Positions 6,547 through 13,998 are shown, numbered from the stretch's first letter. The stretch is DNA of 19,715 bases from an uncultured Rhodospirillaceae bacterium (GCA_937916005.1 CALGIA010000580.1:1-19715), one strand, 5' to 3'. Notes: a model not told the origin generated them from the sequence alone. Translations and numbers: made by a program.

Positions 6547-7437
6547 ATGACGATGACCGAGGCCGAAAAAACCAAAATATGGCTCGACTACACCCAGGAA
6601 CAGCTCGACTATAATTATGACCAGCGCGCCCTGATTCTGAATTTCCAGGAATATTTCGACCGCTACGACGCGGACAGCAAGCGCGCCCGGGCAACGACGA
6701 ATTGCCGGCTCAATGTCTCCTACGGGCCTTCCAAGGACGAGACGCTGGATATCTTCCCGACCAAAAAGGCCCGGGCGCCCATTGTGGTGTTCATCCATGG
6801 CGGGGCCTGGACCCGCCAGAGCAAGGACGTCGTGAGTTATCCGGCCGAGCATTTCGTTCCCGTCGGGGTTAATTACGTCGCCATAAATTTTGGGCTGGTG
6901 CCGGCGGTGAGCCTTGATGAACAGGTTCGCCAGGCGCGCGCCTCGATTGCCTGGGTATATAGAAATGCCGCGAGCTTCGGGGCTGATCCGGAACAGCTCT
7001 ACGTGGTCGGCCATTCGTCCGGCGCCCATGTCACCGGCATGACCATCGTCACCGATTGGGACAAGGAGTTTGGCCTGCCCCGCAATGTCATCAAGGGCGC
7101 AATGTCATATAGCGGTATGTATGAGCTGGAACCGGTGCGGTTGAGTGCGCGCAATGAATATTTGCATCTCGACGCCGCGGCGGTGGACCGGAACAGCTCG
7201 ATCCGGCACATTCCATCAGATGGACCTCCTCTGATCATCGGTTCCGGTGGCCGCGAGCACGAGGAGTTTCAACGCCAATCAAAGGTGTTCGCCGAAGCCT
7301 GGCGTGCAGCCGGGCTATCGTGCCAGGAAATCAACCTGCCGGGGCTCAACCATTTCGATGTCAGTTTCGAATTCGTCGATCGGAAATGTCCATCCATGAT
7401 CGCCATGCTGAAGTTGATGGGGATTCAACGCCCGTAG
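6547..7437 (+). CDS. Alpha/beta hydrolase, kynurenine formamidase-like
   Basis: This 296-residue cytoplasmic hydrolase has the oxyanion-hole motif HGGAW at 84-88, the nucleophile elbow GHSSG with Ser 157, and a C-terminal NHFD with His 269. The acidic member is probably in the segment GSGGREHEEF (about 232-241), where the formamidase-type family carries its Asp or Glu. The long N-terminal region before the motif (WLDYTQEQLDYNYDQRA) is typical of the kynurenine formamidase/carboxylesterase branch, which cleaves N-formylkynurenine or related amides and esters. No other tryptophan-degradation gene is nearby, so the substrate remains open. AAGGGA precedes two in-frame ATGs (6547 and 6553), and either could be used. 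The stop overlaps the convergent YgjP-type gene by 13 bases. Confidence 0.9.
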   Translation: MTMTEAEKTKIWLDYTQEQLDYNYDQRALILNFQEYFDRYDADSKRARATTNCRLNVSYGPSKDETLDIFPTKKARAPIVVFIHGGAWTRQSKDVVSYPAEHFVPVGVNYVAINFGLVPAVSLDEQVRQARASIAWVYRNAASFGADPEQLYVVGHSSGAHVTGMTIVTDWDKEFGLPRNVIKGAMSYSGMYELEPVRLSARNEYLHLDAAAVDRNSSIRHIPSDGPPLIIGSGGREHEEFQRQSKVFAEAWRAAGLSCQEINLPGLNHFDVSFEFVDRKCPSMIAMLKLMGIQRP

Positions 7438-8135
7438 CGGTGCAAATCCATCCCGTGATTTCTGAGCCATGCCCGCGCGGAGGCGGGATCGTCGCATAAA
7501 TCGGCGACATGGTTCCAGAATCTCTTGCCGTGGTTCATTTCGGCGAGATGGGCGACTTCGTGAGCGACCACGTAATCGAGCACGTTTTCCGGCGCAAGGA
7601 TCAACCGCCAGGAAAAATTCAGGTTTCCGCTACCGGAACAACTGCCCCAACGGGTATGCTGGTCCCGGATCGTGATCCGTTTGCACGGGTGACCCAGCAG
7701 GCCGGCTTTGTCAGCCACTCGCCATTTTATTTCGTCACTCGCCTGGGCGCGAAGCCATCGATGGATGCGCGCGGGCAGGCGGTCGGTTGTCGTGGTCACC
7801 AGCAATTCGCCATCAATCCGCCGGATCGGGGCGTAGCGCCCCTCCAGTCGACGTATCCGGAGCTCGCTTCCGAGAAACGGGAACGTCGCGCCGTCCGCGA
7901 ACGGGACCGGCCGGCGAATGCCGACAAGACGATTTTGCAGCCATTCGGTCTTGGTCTGGGCGAATTCCCAGGCTTCGGAAATCCTTGCCGCATTGGGGAC
8001 GACCAATTCGACCGCCCCGTCCAGATTGCCGATCTGCAGCAGGATCGACCGCGCCCGGCCACTGCGCCGGACCCGCACGTCGATTTCCATCCCGTCGGGG
8101 AGTTGCAGCAGTTTAAGGGACTTGCGCACCGTCAA
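7425..8135 (-). CDS. YgjP-type (DUF45, M48-related) zinc metallopeptidase
   Basis: This 236-residue soluble protein belongs to the YgjP/DUF45 family. The C-terminal half carries the conserved TRWGSCS (161-167), then VVAHEVAHLAEMNHGKRFW with the zinc ligands His 192 and His 196, the catalytic Glu 193 and a third His at 202. The N-terminal half (LPDGMEIDVRVRRSGRARSILLQI) is the usual beta-rich lead. Family members resemble the WLM/SprT-type proteases; the physiological substrate is unknown. The start is uncertain. The frame opens with TTG at 8135, followed by a GTG at 8129 and an ATG at 8090 (Met 16). GGCGGA upstream fits the TTG or GTG only loosely. It overlaps the end of the alpha/beta hydrolase gene in convergent orientation, so the two messages share complementary 3' ends. 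Confidence 0.92.
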   Translation of the reverse strand: MTVRKSLKLLQLPDGMEIDVRVRRSGRARSILLQIGNLDGAVELVVPNAARISEAWEFAQTKTEWLQNRLVGIRRPVPFADGATFPFLGSELRIRRLEGRYAPIRRIDGELLVTTTTDRLPARIHRWLRAQASDEIKWRVADKAGLLGHPCKRITIRDQHTRWGSCSGSGNLNFSWRLILAPENVLDYVVAHEVAHLAEMNHGKRFWNHVADLCDDPASARAWLRNHGMDLHRYGR

Positions 8136-8304
8136 GGGATCAATTCCGCCGTCTCAATGATTTGAAATGGACCCCATTATCCCCGACAGAAGGCGACTCG
8201 ACAACGGTAAGACCTGAATGGTCCTTCCGACATTGTCAGGCTGGGAAGGGGCGGTCGGTTGCGATAAGGTCCGGCCCATGACTTTACTCAGGAATTTGAA
8301 TTGA

Positions 8305-8322
8305 CGTCAAACTCGTCAAACT
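8305..8322. repeat. Two tandem copies of a 9-bp unit
   Basis: CGTCAAACT occurs twice head to tail (8305-8313 and 8314-8322). The first copy overlaps a perfect 10-bp palindrome, TTGACGTCAA (8301-8310). This lies 15 to 36 bases past the stop of the minus-strand secreted-protein gene, in the 201-base gap before the YgjP-type gene. The combination could be a protein-binding site upstream of the metallopeptidase gene, or chance. Confidence 0.45.
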
Positions 8323-8336
8323 AAAGCGTTTTTCGA

Positions 8337-8936
8337 TCAGTCGAGTTTGAGCGGCTCGGCCCGGACGGTTTTGCCGAGCGTTGTTACCAGACGCGGAATG
8401 ATCAGCCGGGTCGTGGAAAATTCATCCCGGCCGTCCAGATCGAACTTGGCCTGGCCTTGCCATACGCATTGCCCGTTTGATTTATCGTGAATTTCAATGG
8501 CCACGTGCAGCTCGTTGAGACCTTGGGATAGGATCGTATCCTTGCGGCCGCCGATCACGCTGTCCTTGCGGTTCGACCACAGATTCATGCGAAACTTGGT
8601 TCGTTCGTCATTTCGATTTCCGCGGCTGAATTCGCCCAAATCGCGACCCTTATACCGTGCGCCCTCGCGCACCGTTTCAACATGCAGGCTGACGATCAGG
8701 GGCGCATTGGCTGTAATCCGCGCTTTGCGGTCGGTCAGCGCTTTGATCAGGAATTTTTTGAGCTGACGCGATTGCTGGTTATCGTCCTGGGCGTCCACCT
8801 CAACCGTCAATGGCGTCGGTAGCTTGCCGCAGGCAAACGCGGTCAGCCAACCCGGATGTGCGGCGTCGGCGTGGGCGGGAGACGCGATCGCCAGAAGGGC
8901 GGCGCAGAGTAAAAACCTGACAAACGTGCGGATCAT
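8337..8936 (-). CDS. Secreted (periplasmic) protein of unknown function
   Basis: This 199-residue protein begins with a clear Sec signal peptide: basic MIRTFVR, hydrophobic LLCAALLAIASP, and an AHA-type cleavage site at about residue 23. The mature part is about 175 residues with two cysteines (FACGKLP and NGQCVW) that could form a disulfide. It contains alternating hydrophobic strands such as PLTVEVDAQ, PLIVSLHVETV, FRMNLWSNR, LHVAIEIHD, CVWQGQAKFDL and TTRLIIPRLVTTLGKTV. This suggests a small beta-rich envelope protein with a C-terminal helix. The pattern is faintly like DUF4136 or LPS-assembly-type lipoproteins, but no lipobox is present and I do not assign it. The ATG at 8936 is well placed for the signal peptide. 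The gene is alone on its strand, divergent from the DUF2336 gene. Confidence 0.82.
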   Translation of the reverse strand: MIRTFVRFLLCAALLAIASPAHADAAHPGWLTAFACGKLPTPLTVEVDAQDDNQQSRQLKKFLIKALTDRKARITANAPLIVSLHVETVREGARYKGRDLGEFSRGNRNDERTKFRMNLWSNRKDSVIGGRKDTILSQGLNELHVAIEIHDKSNGQCVWQGQAKFDLDGRDEFSTTRLIIPRLVTTLGKTVRAEPLKLD

Positions 8937-9013
8937 TCTAGTGTCCCGAAATAGTTGACCTGGGATCCATCATTTCAGATAGACGATTTCCCGGGCCGGC
9001 GAAAGGGTTTCTG

Positions 9014-9028
9014 TTAACCTTTCGTCAA
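9014..9028 (+). promoter_or_regulatory. Imperfect CtrA-like box upstream of the DUF2336 gene
   Basis: TTAA (9014-9017), seven bases, then TCAA (9025-9028) matches TTAA-N7-TTAA with one mismatch. It lies about 100 bases before the DUF2336 start, in the 190-base divergent gap with the secreted-protein gene. A one-mismatch site can occur by chance, so this is only a candidate. Confidence 0.3.
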
Positions 9029-9126
9029 TTTGGTGGAAGATGTCGCGCTAGAATGGCGTCGCGACGGTCAAAGAATCCTTAAACTTTACGGCTTAGCTTA
9101 GCCCGAAGTTGGATTTGAGGCTCGCC

Positions 9127-10368
9127 ATGGCCGCATCGGCCCCGGAATATGGAAATGTGAAGGATCTGCTTCAGGATCCCGACCCGGTCGTGCGCCGGGA
9201 GATCGCGGCGTCCAAGGATACCGCGCCCGAAATTCTCTATTTCCTGATCAATGATGTCGACGCGGCGGTGCGCCGCGCGGTTGCGGCCAATCCGCATACC
9301 CCTCGCCAGGCGGATACGCTCCTCGCAAAGGACAAGGATTACGGGGTGCGCTGCGAACTGGCCCGAAAGATCGTCGGGACCGGACTTGGCGATGATGAGC
9401 GAAGCGAGCTATGGCGCATGGGCTTCACGATCCTGGAAACCCTGGCGACCGATTCCGTCATCCGGGTCCGCAAGGCCCTGGCTGAAGCGCTGAAGGGCTG
9501 GGCGTCGGCGCCGCATCAGATTGTTACTCAGCTCGCCCGTGACCCGGAACCGGAGGTTGCCGGCCCGGTCATCGAATATTCGCCGGTGCTCGGCGACGAT
9601 GCTCTCGCCGACATTGTCGGCGAGGATGCACCGGAATGGGCGGTCGAGGCCGCATCGAATCGCGCAAATATCGGGCCGCGCCTGGCTGGCGCCATCGCCG
9701 CCAACGGCCGTGTGGCGCCGGTAACCGGCATGTTGAACAACCACAAGGCCGATATCTCCGACGCAACAATCGAGGCTCTCGCGATTCGCGCCGAGCGAGT
9801 TGAGGAATGGCGCGAGCCCTTGGTCCGGCGGCCAAATCTTACCGGCAAAGCCGCCTTGTCCCTGGCCCGTTTCATTCCTGGCCCGCTGCTGTCAATTCTC
9901 AAGGGGCGCGGCAATCTCGACCCGGCGATGGCGGTGCAAATCAACGAGATCGCCGAGACCCGATCGAAATCCGGGCCGACGGCGCTGCCCCCCGCTGTCA
10001 AGGACAGCCCGCCCGGCGATTGGGGCGGATCGGACGATCGGGCGCTGCGGCTGTTTCAGGCGGGCAAGCTTAACGACGCCGCGGTCGAATTGGCGCTCGA
10101 TTCCCGGGACAATGATTTCGTTATCGCCGCCCTCGCGCTCAGATCCCGGATATCGCAAAAGACCGTTGAGCGAATAGTCGTTACCAAGAGCGCGAACCTT
10201 ATAACCGCGATATGCTGGAAGGGCGGATTCAACATGCGATTTGCCCTCGATATCCAAAAGCGCCTCGCCCAAATACAGCCGGGAAATTTGATCAATGCCC
10301 GATACGGGTTCGATTATCCGTTTACCGAGGATGAGATGAACAACCAGCTCAGCCTGCTATCCGGCTGA
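9127..10368 (+). CDS. DUF2336 domain protein (HEAT-like helical repeat)
   Basis: This 413-residue soluble, all-helical protein has an N-terminal HEAT-like part with repeated short helices carrying V.R.A/I.A patterns: LLQDPDPVVRREIAASK, DVDAAVRRAVAANP, DYGVRCELARKIVG and DSVIRVRKALAEALKG. This matches the DUF2336 family, which is almost restricted to Alphaproteobacteria and whose molecular role is largely undefined. The central region (about 190-280) continues the repeat pattern. The C-terminal part (320-413) holds a second helical block, DRALRLFQAGKLNDAAVELALDSRDNDFVIAALALRS. The start is chosen at the ATG at 9127, because GAGG lies 6 bases upstream. A TTG at 9109 in the same frame has no convincing site. 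Many DUF2336 genes lie near regulators or flagellar genes, but no such link is visible here. The MBL gene follows after 56 bases. Confidence 0.88.
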   Translation: MAASAPEYGNVKDLLQDPDPVVRREIAASKDTAPEILYFLINDVDAAVRRAVAANPHTPRQADTLLAKDKDYGVRCELARKIVGTGLGDDERSELWRMGFTILETLATDSVIRVRKALAEALKGWASAPHQIVTQLARDPEPEVAGPVIEYSPVLGDDALADIVGEDAPEWAVEAASNRANIGPRLAGAIAANGRVAPVTGMLNNHKADISDATIEALAIRAERVEEWREPLVRRPNLTGKAALSLARFIPGPLLSILKGRGNLDPAMAVQINEIAETRSKSGPTALPPAVKDSPPGDWGGSDDRALRLFQAGKLNDAAVELALDSRDNDFVIAALALRSRISQKTVERIVVTKSANLITAICWKGGFNMRFALDIQKRLAQIQPGNLINARYGFDYPFTEDEMNNQLSLLSG

Positions 10369-10371
10369 GCC

Positions 10372-10416
10372 ACATACGCCGAAGCATCTTTCCTTTTATG
10401 CCGTGACGACGTATGT
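10372..10416. repeat. Long-loop inverted repeat before the MBL-fold gene
   Basis: ACATACG (10372-10378) and CGTATGT (10410-10416) are perfectly complementary, separated by 31 bases. Inside, GCAT (10384-10387) can pair with ATGC (10398-10401). It occupies nearly the whole gap between the DUF2336 stop and the MBL start at 10425. It could be a leader hairpin or an operator pair. The pairing is modest and may be chance. Confidence 0.35.
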
Positions 10417-10424
10417 AATCTCCG

Positions 10425-11450
10425 ATGTCCAACCCTCCTGATTATCCATACGACGCGCTTGAATTTGGCGAAACGCTGGAAGTGGCTCCCGGGGTCCATT
10501 GGGTCCGCATGCCGCTGCCGTTTCAGCTCAATCACATCAATCTTTGGCTATTGGAGGACGGCGATGGCTGGACCGTCATCGATACCGGCTTCAACACCGA
10601 CGAAATCCGCGATTACTGGCGCGCGATTTTCGGCCGTCTCGCTGGGGGCAAACCCATCAAGCGCACTATCATTACCCATTTTCATCCCGATCATCTCGGG
10701 CTTGCCGGCTGGTTCGAGGCCGAATACGGCGCGAAAATGTGGATGAGCTATGCCGAGTTTCTCCAGGCCCATCTGGCCTGGACACAGAGCGTCACCCACG
10801 ATGTGGACGGCTGGATGGAATTTTTCGTGGAAAACGGGCTCGATCCGGCCGTGTCCAAGCGTTATAAGGCTGAGCGGCCCGATTTCGGGCGCGGCACCAC
10901 GAAAATTCCCGTTTCCGTACATCGTATCTGCGATGACGATATCATCGAGATCGGCGGACGCGACTGGCGGGCGATCACCAGCGGCGGACATTCCGCGGAA
11001 CATGTTTCGCTTTATTGCGAGTCCCTGAATTTGTTGATTTCCGGCGATCAGGTGCTGCCGCGCATCACAACGAATGTCAGCGTCTGGTACACCGAACCGG
11101 ACGGCGATCCGCTACGCCATTTCATCGACAGTTTCGACCGCTTCCGGCCGCTGCCCGAGGACGTGTTGGTGCTGCCGTCTCATGACCGCCCGTTTCGTGG
11201 CCTGCATGACCGGCTTACCGGCTTGGTTGAACATCACGACGAACGTCTCGACGCCGCGGCCGTTCATTGCGAGACGCCGCGCACGGCAATGGATGTGTTG
11301 CCCATATTGTTCAGGCGTGAACTGGACGACCATCAGATCGCCTTCGCCATGGGCGAGGCGCTGGCCCATCTCAACTACCTGGTCACCGAAAGACGGTTGC
11401 ACAAATATCGCAATGATGCCGGCCACACGGTTTTTCAGCGCATCGGTTAA
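10425..11450 (+). CDS. MBL-fold metallo-hydrolase
   Basis: This 341-residue metallo-beta-lactamase-fold protein has a complete dinuclear metal site: HFHPDH (His 85, His 87, Asp 89, His 90), His 189 in GGHSAEH, Asp 208 in SGDQVLP and His 253 in PSHDRPF. The N-terminal LPFQLNHINLWLLEDGDGWTVIDTG is typical of the glyoxalase II-like/RNase Z-like hydrolase branch. A C-terminal helical extension (about 260-341, with AFAMGEALAHLNYL) matches the longer MBL proteins often found next to acyl-CoA metabolism genes. The likely activity is hydrolysis of a thioester, ester or lactone; the substrate is unknown. Only a weak ribosome-binding site precedes the ATG. The stop TAA shares four bases (TTAA) with the stop of the convergent CoA ligase gene, and that neighbour makes a thioester substrate plausible. 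Confidence 0.93.
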   Translation: MSNPPDYPYDALEFGETLEVAPGVHWVRMPLPFQLNHINLWLLEDGDGWTVIDTGFNTDEIRDYWRAIFGRLAGGKPIKRTIITHFHPDHLGLAGWFEAEYGAKMWMSYAEFLQAHLAWTQSVTHDVDGWMEFFVENGLDPAVSKRYKAERPDFGRGTTKIPVSVHRICDDDIIEIGGRDWRAITSGGHSAEHVSLYCESLNLLISGDQVLPRITTNVSVWYTEPDGDPLRHFIDSFDRFRPLPEDVLVLPSHDRPFRGLHDRLTGLVEHHDERLDAAAVHCETPRTAMDVLPILFRRELDDHQIAFAMGEALAHLNYLVTERRLHKYRNDAGHTVFQRIG

Positions 11451-13093
11451 TCGGTTTTTTTCTCGCGCAGGCGAAGCGCGCGCCGATCTATTTTCAGCAG
11501 AGTGGTGCGGGGCAAATCGTCGACATAGACGATTTCCCGCGGCACCTTGTAGCCGCCGATTTTCTGAACGTTCGATTTCAACGCCTCAGTCAATGCGCCG
11601 GACGGCATAGAACCCGGGCGCAGGACCACGAATGCCTTGGGGGAGGTCAGCCCGTCACTGTCTTCCACGGGAATGACCGCCGCTTCCAGAACCGCGTCAT
11701 GTTCGGTTAATTCCGCCTCGATTTCTATGGGTGATACCCATAGACCCTTGACCTTGAAGACGTCGTCGCTGCGGCCGGAAAACCAGAAGAAACCGTCTTC
11801 ATCGAAAGACATCATGTCGCCGGTTCGCGTCCATTGGCCGATGAAGGTTTCCTTGGATTTGTCGTATTTGCGCCAATAGTAGAAACACGCCGTGCAGCTT
11901 TTTACCCAGGCTTCCCCGTCGGTGTCCGGTTCGGTGATCTCCGCTCCATTCGGGCCAACCAGTCGGATCTCGACGCCAAAAACAGGTTTGCCCAGGCTGC
12001 CACGCCGGAATTCCCTCGGCCGGTTGGCGATCCATTCATAGGTAATCTCGGAGCTGCCGATTGAATCGAGGAGCTCCACGCCGAACGTCTCGTGAAATTT
12101 CTGAAAAATTTCCGCCGGCATTTTTTCCGATGCGGTGATTGCCAGGTCCAGGCTGGAAAAATCCGGTCGCAAACGATTGGATTCCACATGCTGCATCATA
12201 TTCTTGATGATCGTTGGAACGGTGATCAGCTTGGTGACGCGCAGGCCCTCGACGATTGCAATCACGTTTTCCGGGATCGGCGGTAATCGGCTGATGACGC
12301 TGGTTGCGCCCCAGTACAGCGGGATCAGGACACCTGGCCATAGTCCATGGGTAAAGAATTTTTTCGACGTCGCGTGGACCACGTCGTCCGGGCCGTATTC
12401 CCAAAATGCGCCGTGACGTTCCGGTATAATGGGAAAATCACTGACCAGGTGGGTGATGCCCTTGGCTGTTCCCGTCGTGCCACCCGAATAAAACATATAG
12501 GCGATGTCGTTGCAGTGCCGGGGCAAGGGCGACATATGGCTGGGACGCCCTTCGATCATTTTTCGATAATGTGTCTGCCGCGGCCCATGTATCAGCGGCA
12601 CGGCTTCACCGCGGAAGATCACTTGTTGTAACGTTGCCGGAAGGTCATCGGCGATCTGGGCGAATTTTTCGATCTGCTCCGTATCGATGAACAGGGCCTT
12701 CGCCGCGGTATCACGCAGAAAATACAGCAGCATCGGCGCTTTATACTGATCCGACACCACGATCGGGACAATCCCCGCGCGGACCGCACCCAGCCAGGTG
12801 GCGATAAAATCCAGACTGTCATTGGCGAACAGGAGAATTCGGTTCTCGGCTTCAAGCCCAAGCGAGAGCAAACCATGCCCCGCCTGACACACTGTCGCGA
12901 GTAGCTCCCGATAGCTGTATTGTTCATTATCGACGATCAAGGCAGTGCGGTCGGCGGTCCCGCCGGCCATATGTTTATCCAGCAACAACTCCGTCGGATT
13001 GAAAATCTCCGGAAATTCCGGATCCTTCCATGCTTTCCAATCCGCGCCGTAAATCTTGTCGCGGTATGCGGCGCGCCTCGCCGAATCAACCAT
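11447..13093 (-). CDS. Benzoate-CoA ligase-like acyl/aryl-CoA synthetase (ANL superfamily)
   Basis: This 548-residue adenylate-forming enzyme activates a carboxylic acid as acyl-AMP, then the CoA thioester. It has the P-loop YSGGTTGTAKG (202-212, where most members have P before K), the segment DSIGSSE (343-349), WTRTGD (421-426), the hinge GRSDDVFKVKGLWVSPIEIE (440-459) and the C-terminal catalytic Lys 534. The hinge and TGD wording are those of the benzoate/4-hydroxybenzoate-CoA ligase subfamily, so an aromatic acid is the likely substrate, but this is an inference. The A10 motif reads PRTTLLKIDRR where GK is normal; the lysine is kept but the glycine is Leu. The ATG at 13093 has GGAG about 8 bases upstream. 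The nitroreductase gene lies 33 bases upstream on the same strand, so the two probably form an operon. Confidence 0.92.
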   Translation of the reverse strand: MVDSARRAAYRDKIYGADWKAWKDPEFPEIFNPTELLLDKHMAGGTADRTALIVDNEQYSYRELLATVCQAGHGLLSLGLEAENRILLFANDSLDFIATWLGAVRAGIVPIVVSDQYKAPMLLYFLRDTAAKALFIDTEQIEKFAQIADDLPATLQQVIFRGEAVPLIHGPRQTHYRKMIEGRPSHMSPLPRHCNDIAYMFYSGGTTGTAKGITHLVSDFPIIPERHGAFWEYGPDDVVHATSKKFFTHGLWPGVLIPLYWGATSVISRLPPIPENVIAIVEGLRVTKLITVPTIIKNMMQHVESNRLRPDFSSLDLAITASEKMPAEIFQKFHETFGVELLDSIGSSEITYEWIANRPREFRRGSLGKPVFGVEIRLVGPNGAEITEPDTDGEAWVKSCTACFYYWRKYDKSKETFIGQWTRTGDMMSFDEDGFFWFSGRSDDVFKVKGLWVSPIEIEAELTEHDAVLEAAVIPVEDSDGLTSPKAFVVLRPGSMPSGALTEALKSNVQKIGGYKVPREIVYVDDLPRTTLLKIDRRALRLREKKTD

Positions 13094-13126
13094 CTGCTAC
13101 TCCTGGGCTTGCTTGCCGAACGTGTC

Positions 13127-13879
13127 TCAATCCAGCCATGTGACGAATTCATCGACTTCGATGCGGTCGGGTTGGAAGGAATTTACCGGTGCATCCGAGT
13201 CGGGCCAACCTATGCTCATGCCACCGATTAACGTGTAGTCATTACCCATATGGAACATTTCATGGGCGACATGGGGGTATTCGCCGAGCGCGCCCTGGGC
13301 GATTGTCGCCAGCCCATAATTCTGGGCGGTCAGCGATATGGATTGTATGAAGGTTCCATAATCGAGCCAAGAGCCGTGTTCGAGATCGCTGGGTATCCAG
13401 AGCAAAAAACCGGCCGGCGCTCCGAAAAACAAATAATTACGCTCGAAGGCCTCTCGCCGGGCTTGCGTGTCGCCGCGTTCGATGCCCATGGCGGAATATA
13501 ATCCAAACCCGCAGGCACGGCGACGGGCCTGGAATGGTTCGCGCCATTCCGGCGCATAATACTGGTATTCCATGTCTCGGGGTTCGTTGTTCCGCGCCGC
13601 GGCGATCAATGCTTCGCTATAGGCGGTCAGGCTGACTCCGGTCAGCACATGAACCCGCCAGGGTTGGATATTCGACCCCGACGGCGCGTGGCGCGCTATG
13701 TCCAGCAACCGGCGTAGTGTGGCTTGGGGAACAGGCTTGGGCAGAAACGCGCGGATCGACCGTCGCGCCAAGATGGCGTCTTCCACCGAGATGTCCAAGG
13801 CGGACACATGCCCGTTTTCCGGATCGGCATCCGCCCCGGCGCGGCGCGCCGCAGTTTCCCGGGGCAAATTGGAATTCAT
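13127..13879 (-). CDS. Nitroreductase-family flavoprotein (FMN oxidoreductase)
   Basis: This 250-residue protein has the FMN-binding arginine signature ARRSIRAFLPKPVP (38-51), the HAPSGSNIQPW loop (64-74) and the C-terminal YGLATIAQGALGEYP and GGMSIGWPD that complete the flavin site. The family transfers hydride from NAD(P)H to nitroaromatics, quinones, enones or flavin. The layout resembles nitrobenzoate reductases, but the substrate is not proven. Upstream of ATG 13879 the frame is open to a GTG at 13942. I prefer the ATG because the extra 21 residues are lysine- and glutamine-rich and unlike the family. The first 30 residues are poorly conserved-looking, so the start remains moderately uncertain. 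It is co-directional with the aryl-CoA ligase, suggesting a shared pathway on an aromatic acid. Confidence 0.92.
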   Translation of the reverse strand: MNSNLPRETAARRAGADADPENGHVSALDISVEDAILARRSIRAFLPKPVPQATLRRLLDIARHAPSGSNIQPWRVHVLTGVSLTAYSEALIAAARNNEPRDMEYQYYAPEWREPFQARRRACGFGLYSAMGIERGDTQARREAFERNYLFFGAPAGFLLWIPSDLEHGSWLDYGTFIQSISLTAQNYGLATIAQGALGEYPHVAHEMFHMGNDYTLIGGMSIGWPDSDAPVNSFQPDRIEVDEFVTWLD

Positions 13880-13998
13880 AGGGATATGGCCTTGTTTTTT
13901 TTGAAAATTAGGGCCTTTTTGGCCGCTAAATGCCCTTGGCACAAGTCTATTCGTGGCCCGATTGTGACGTCACCGGGTTAACCGTCCTTTTATTTGTT

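Noticed and set aside
5629..7029. Long minus-strand open frame of 466 residues opposite the exporter and hydrolase genes
   Set aside because: Composition is His/Gln/Gly/Asp-rich with no domain, as expected for an antisense shadow. The plus strand carries two clear families over the same bases.
8880..8936. Lipoprotein signal in the secreted protein (Cys at residue 11)
   Set aside because: The Cys is within the hydrophobic core, with no lipobox spacing. The AHA cleavage site at residue 23 fits signal peptidase I.
10303..10323. T-arm-like sequence GGGTTCGATTATCC suggesting a tRNA
   Set aside because: It lies inside the DUF2336 coding frame (RYGFDYPF). No acceptor, D or anticodon stems can be formed around it.
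11451..11463. T-rich tract after the MBL stop as an intrinsic terminator
   Set aside because: Seven T are present, but no stable GC stem directly precedes them, and the tract lies within the convergent ligase gene.
13978..13992. CtrA site TTAA-N7-TTTA before the small membrane-protein gene
   Set aside because: One mismatch in an AT-rich gap is weak by itself. I mention it only alongside the perfect site at 14531.
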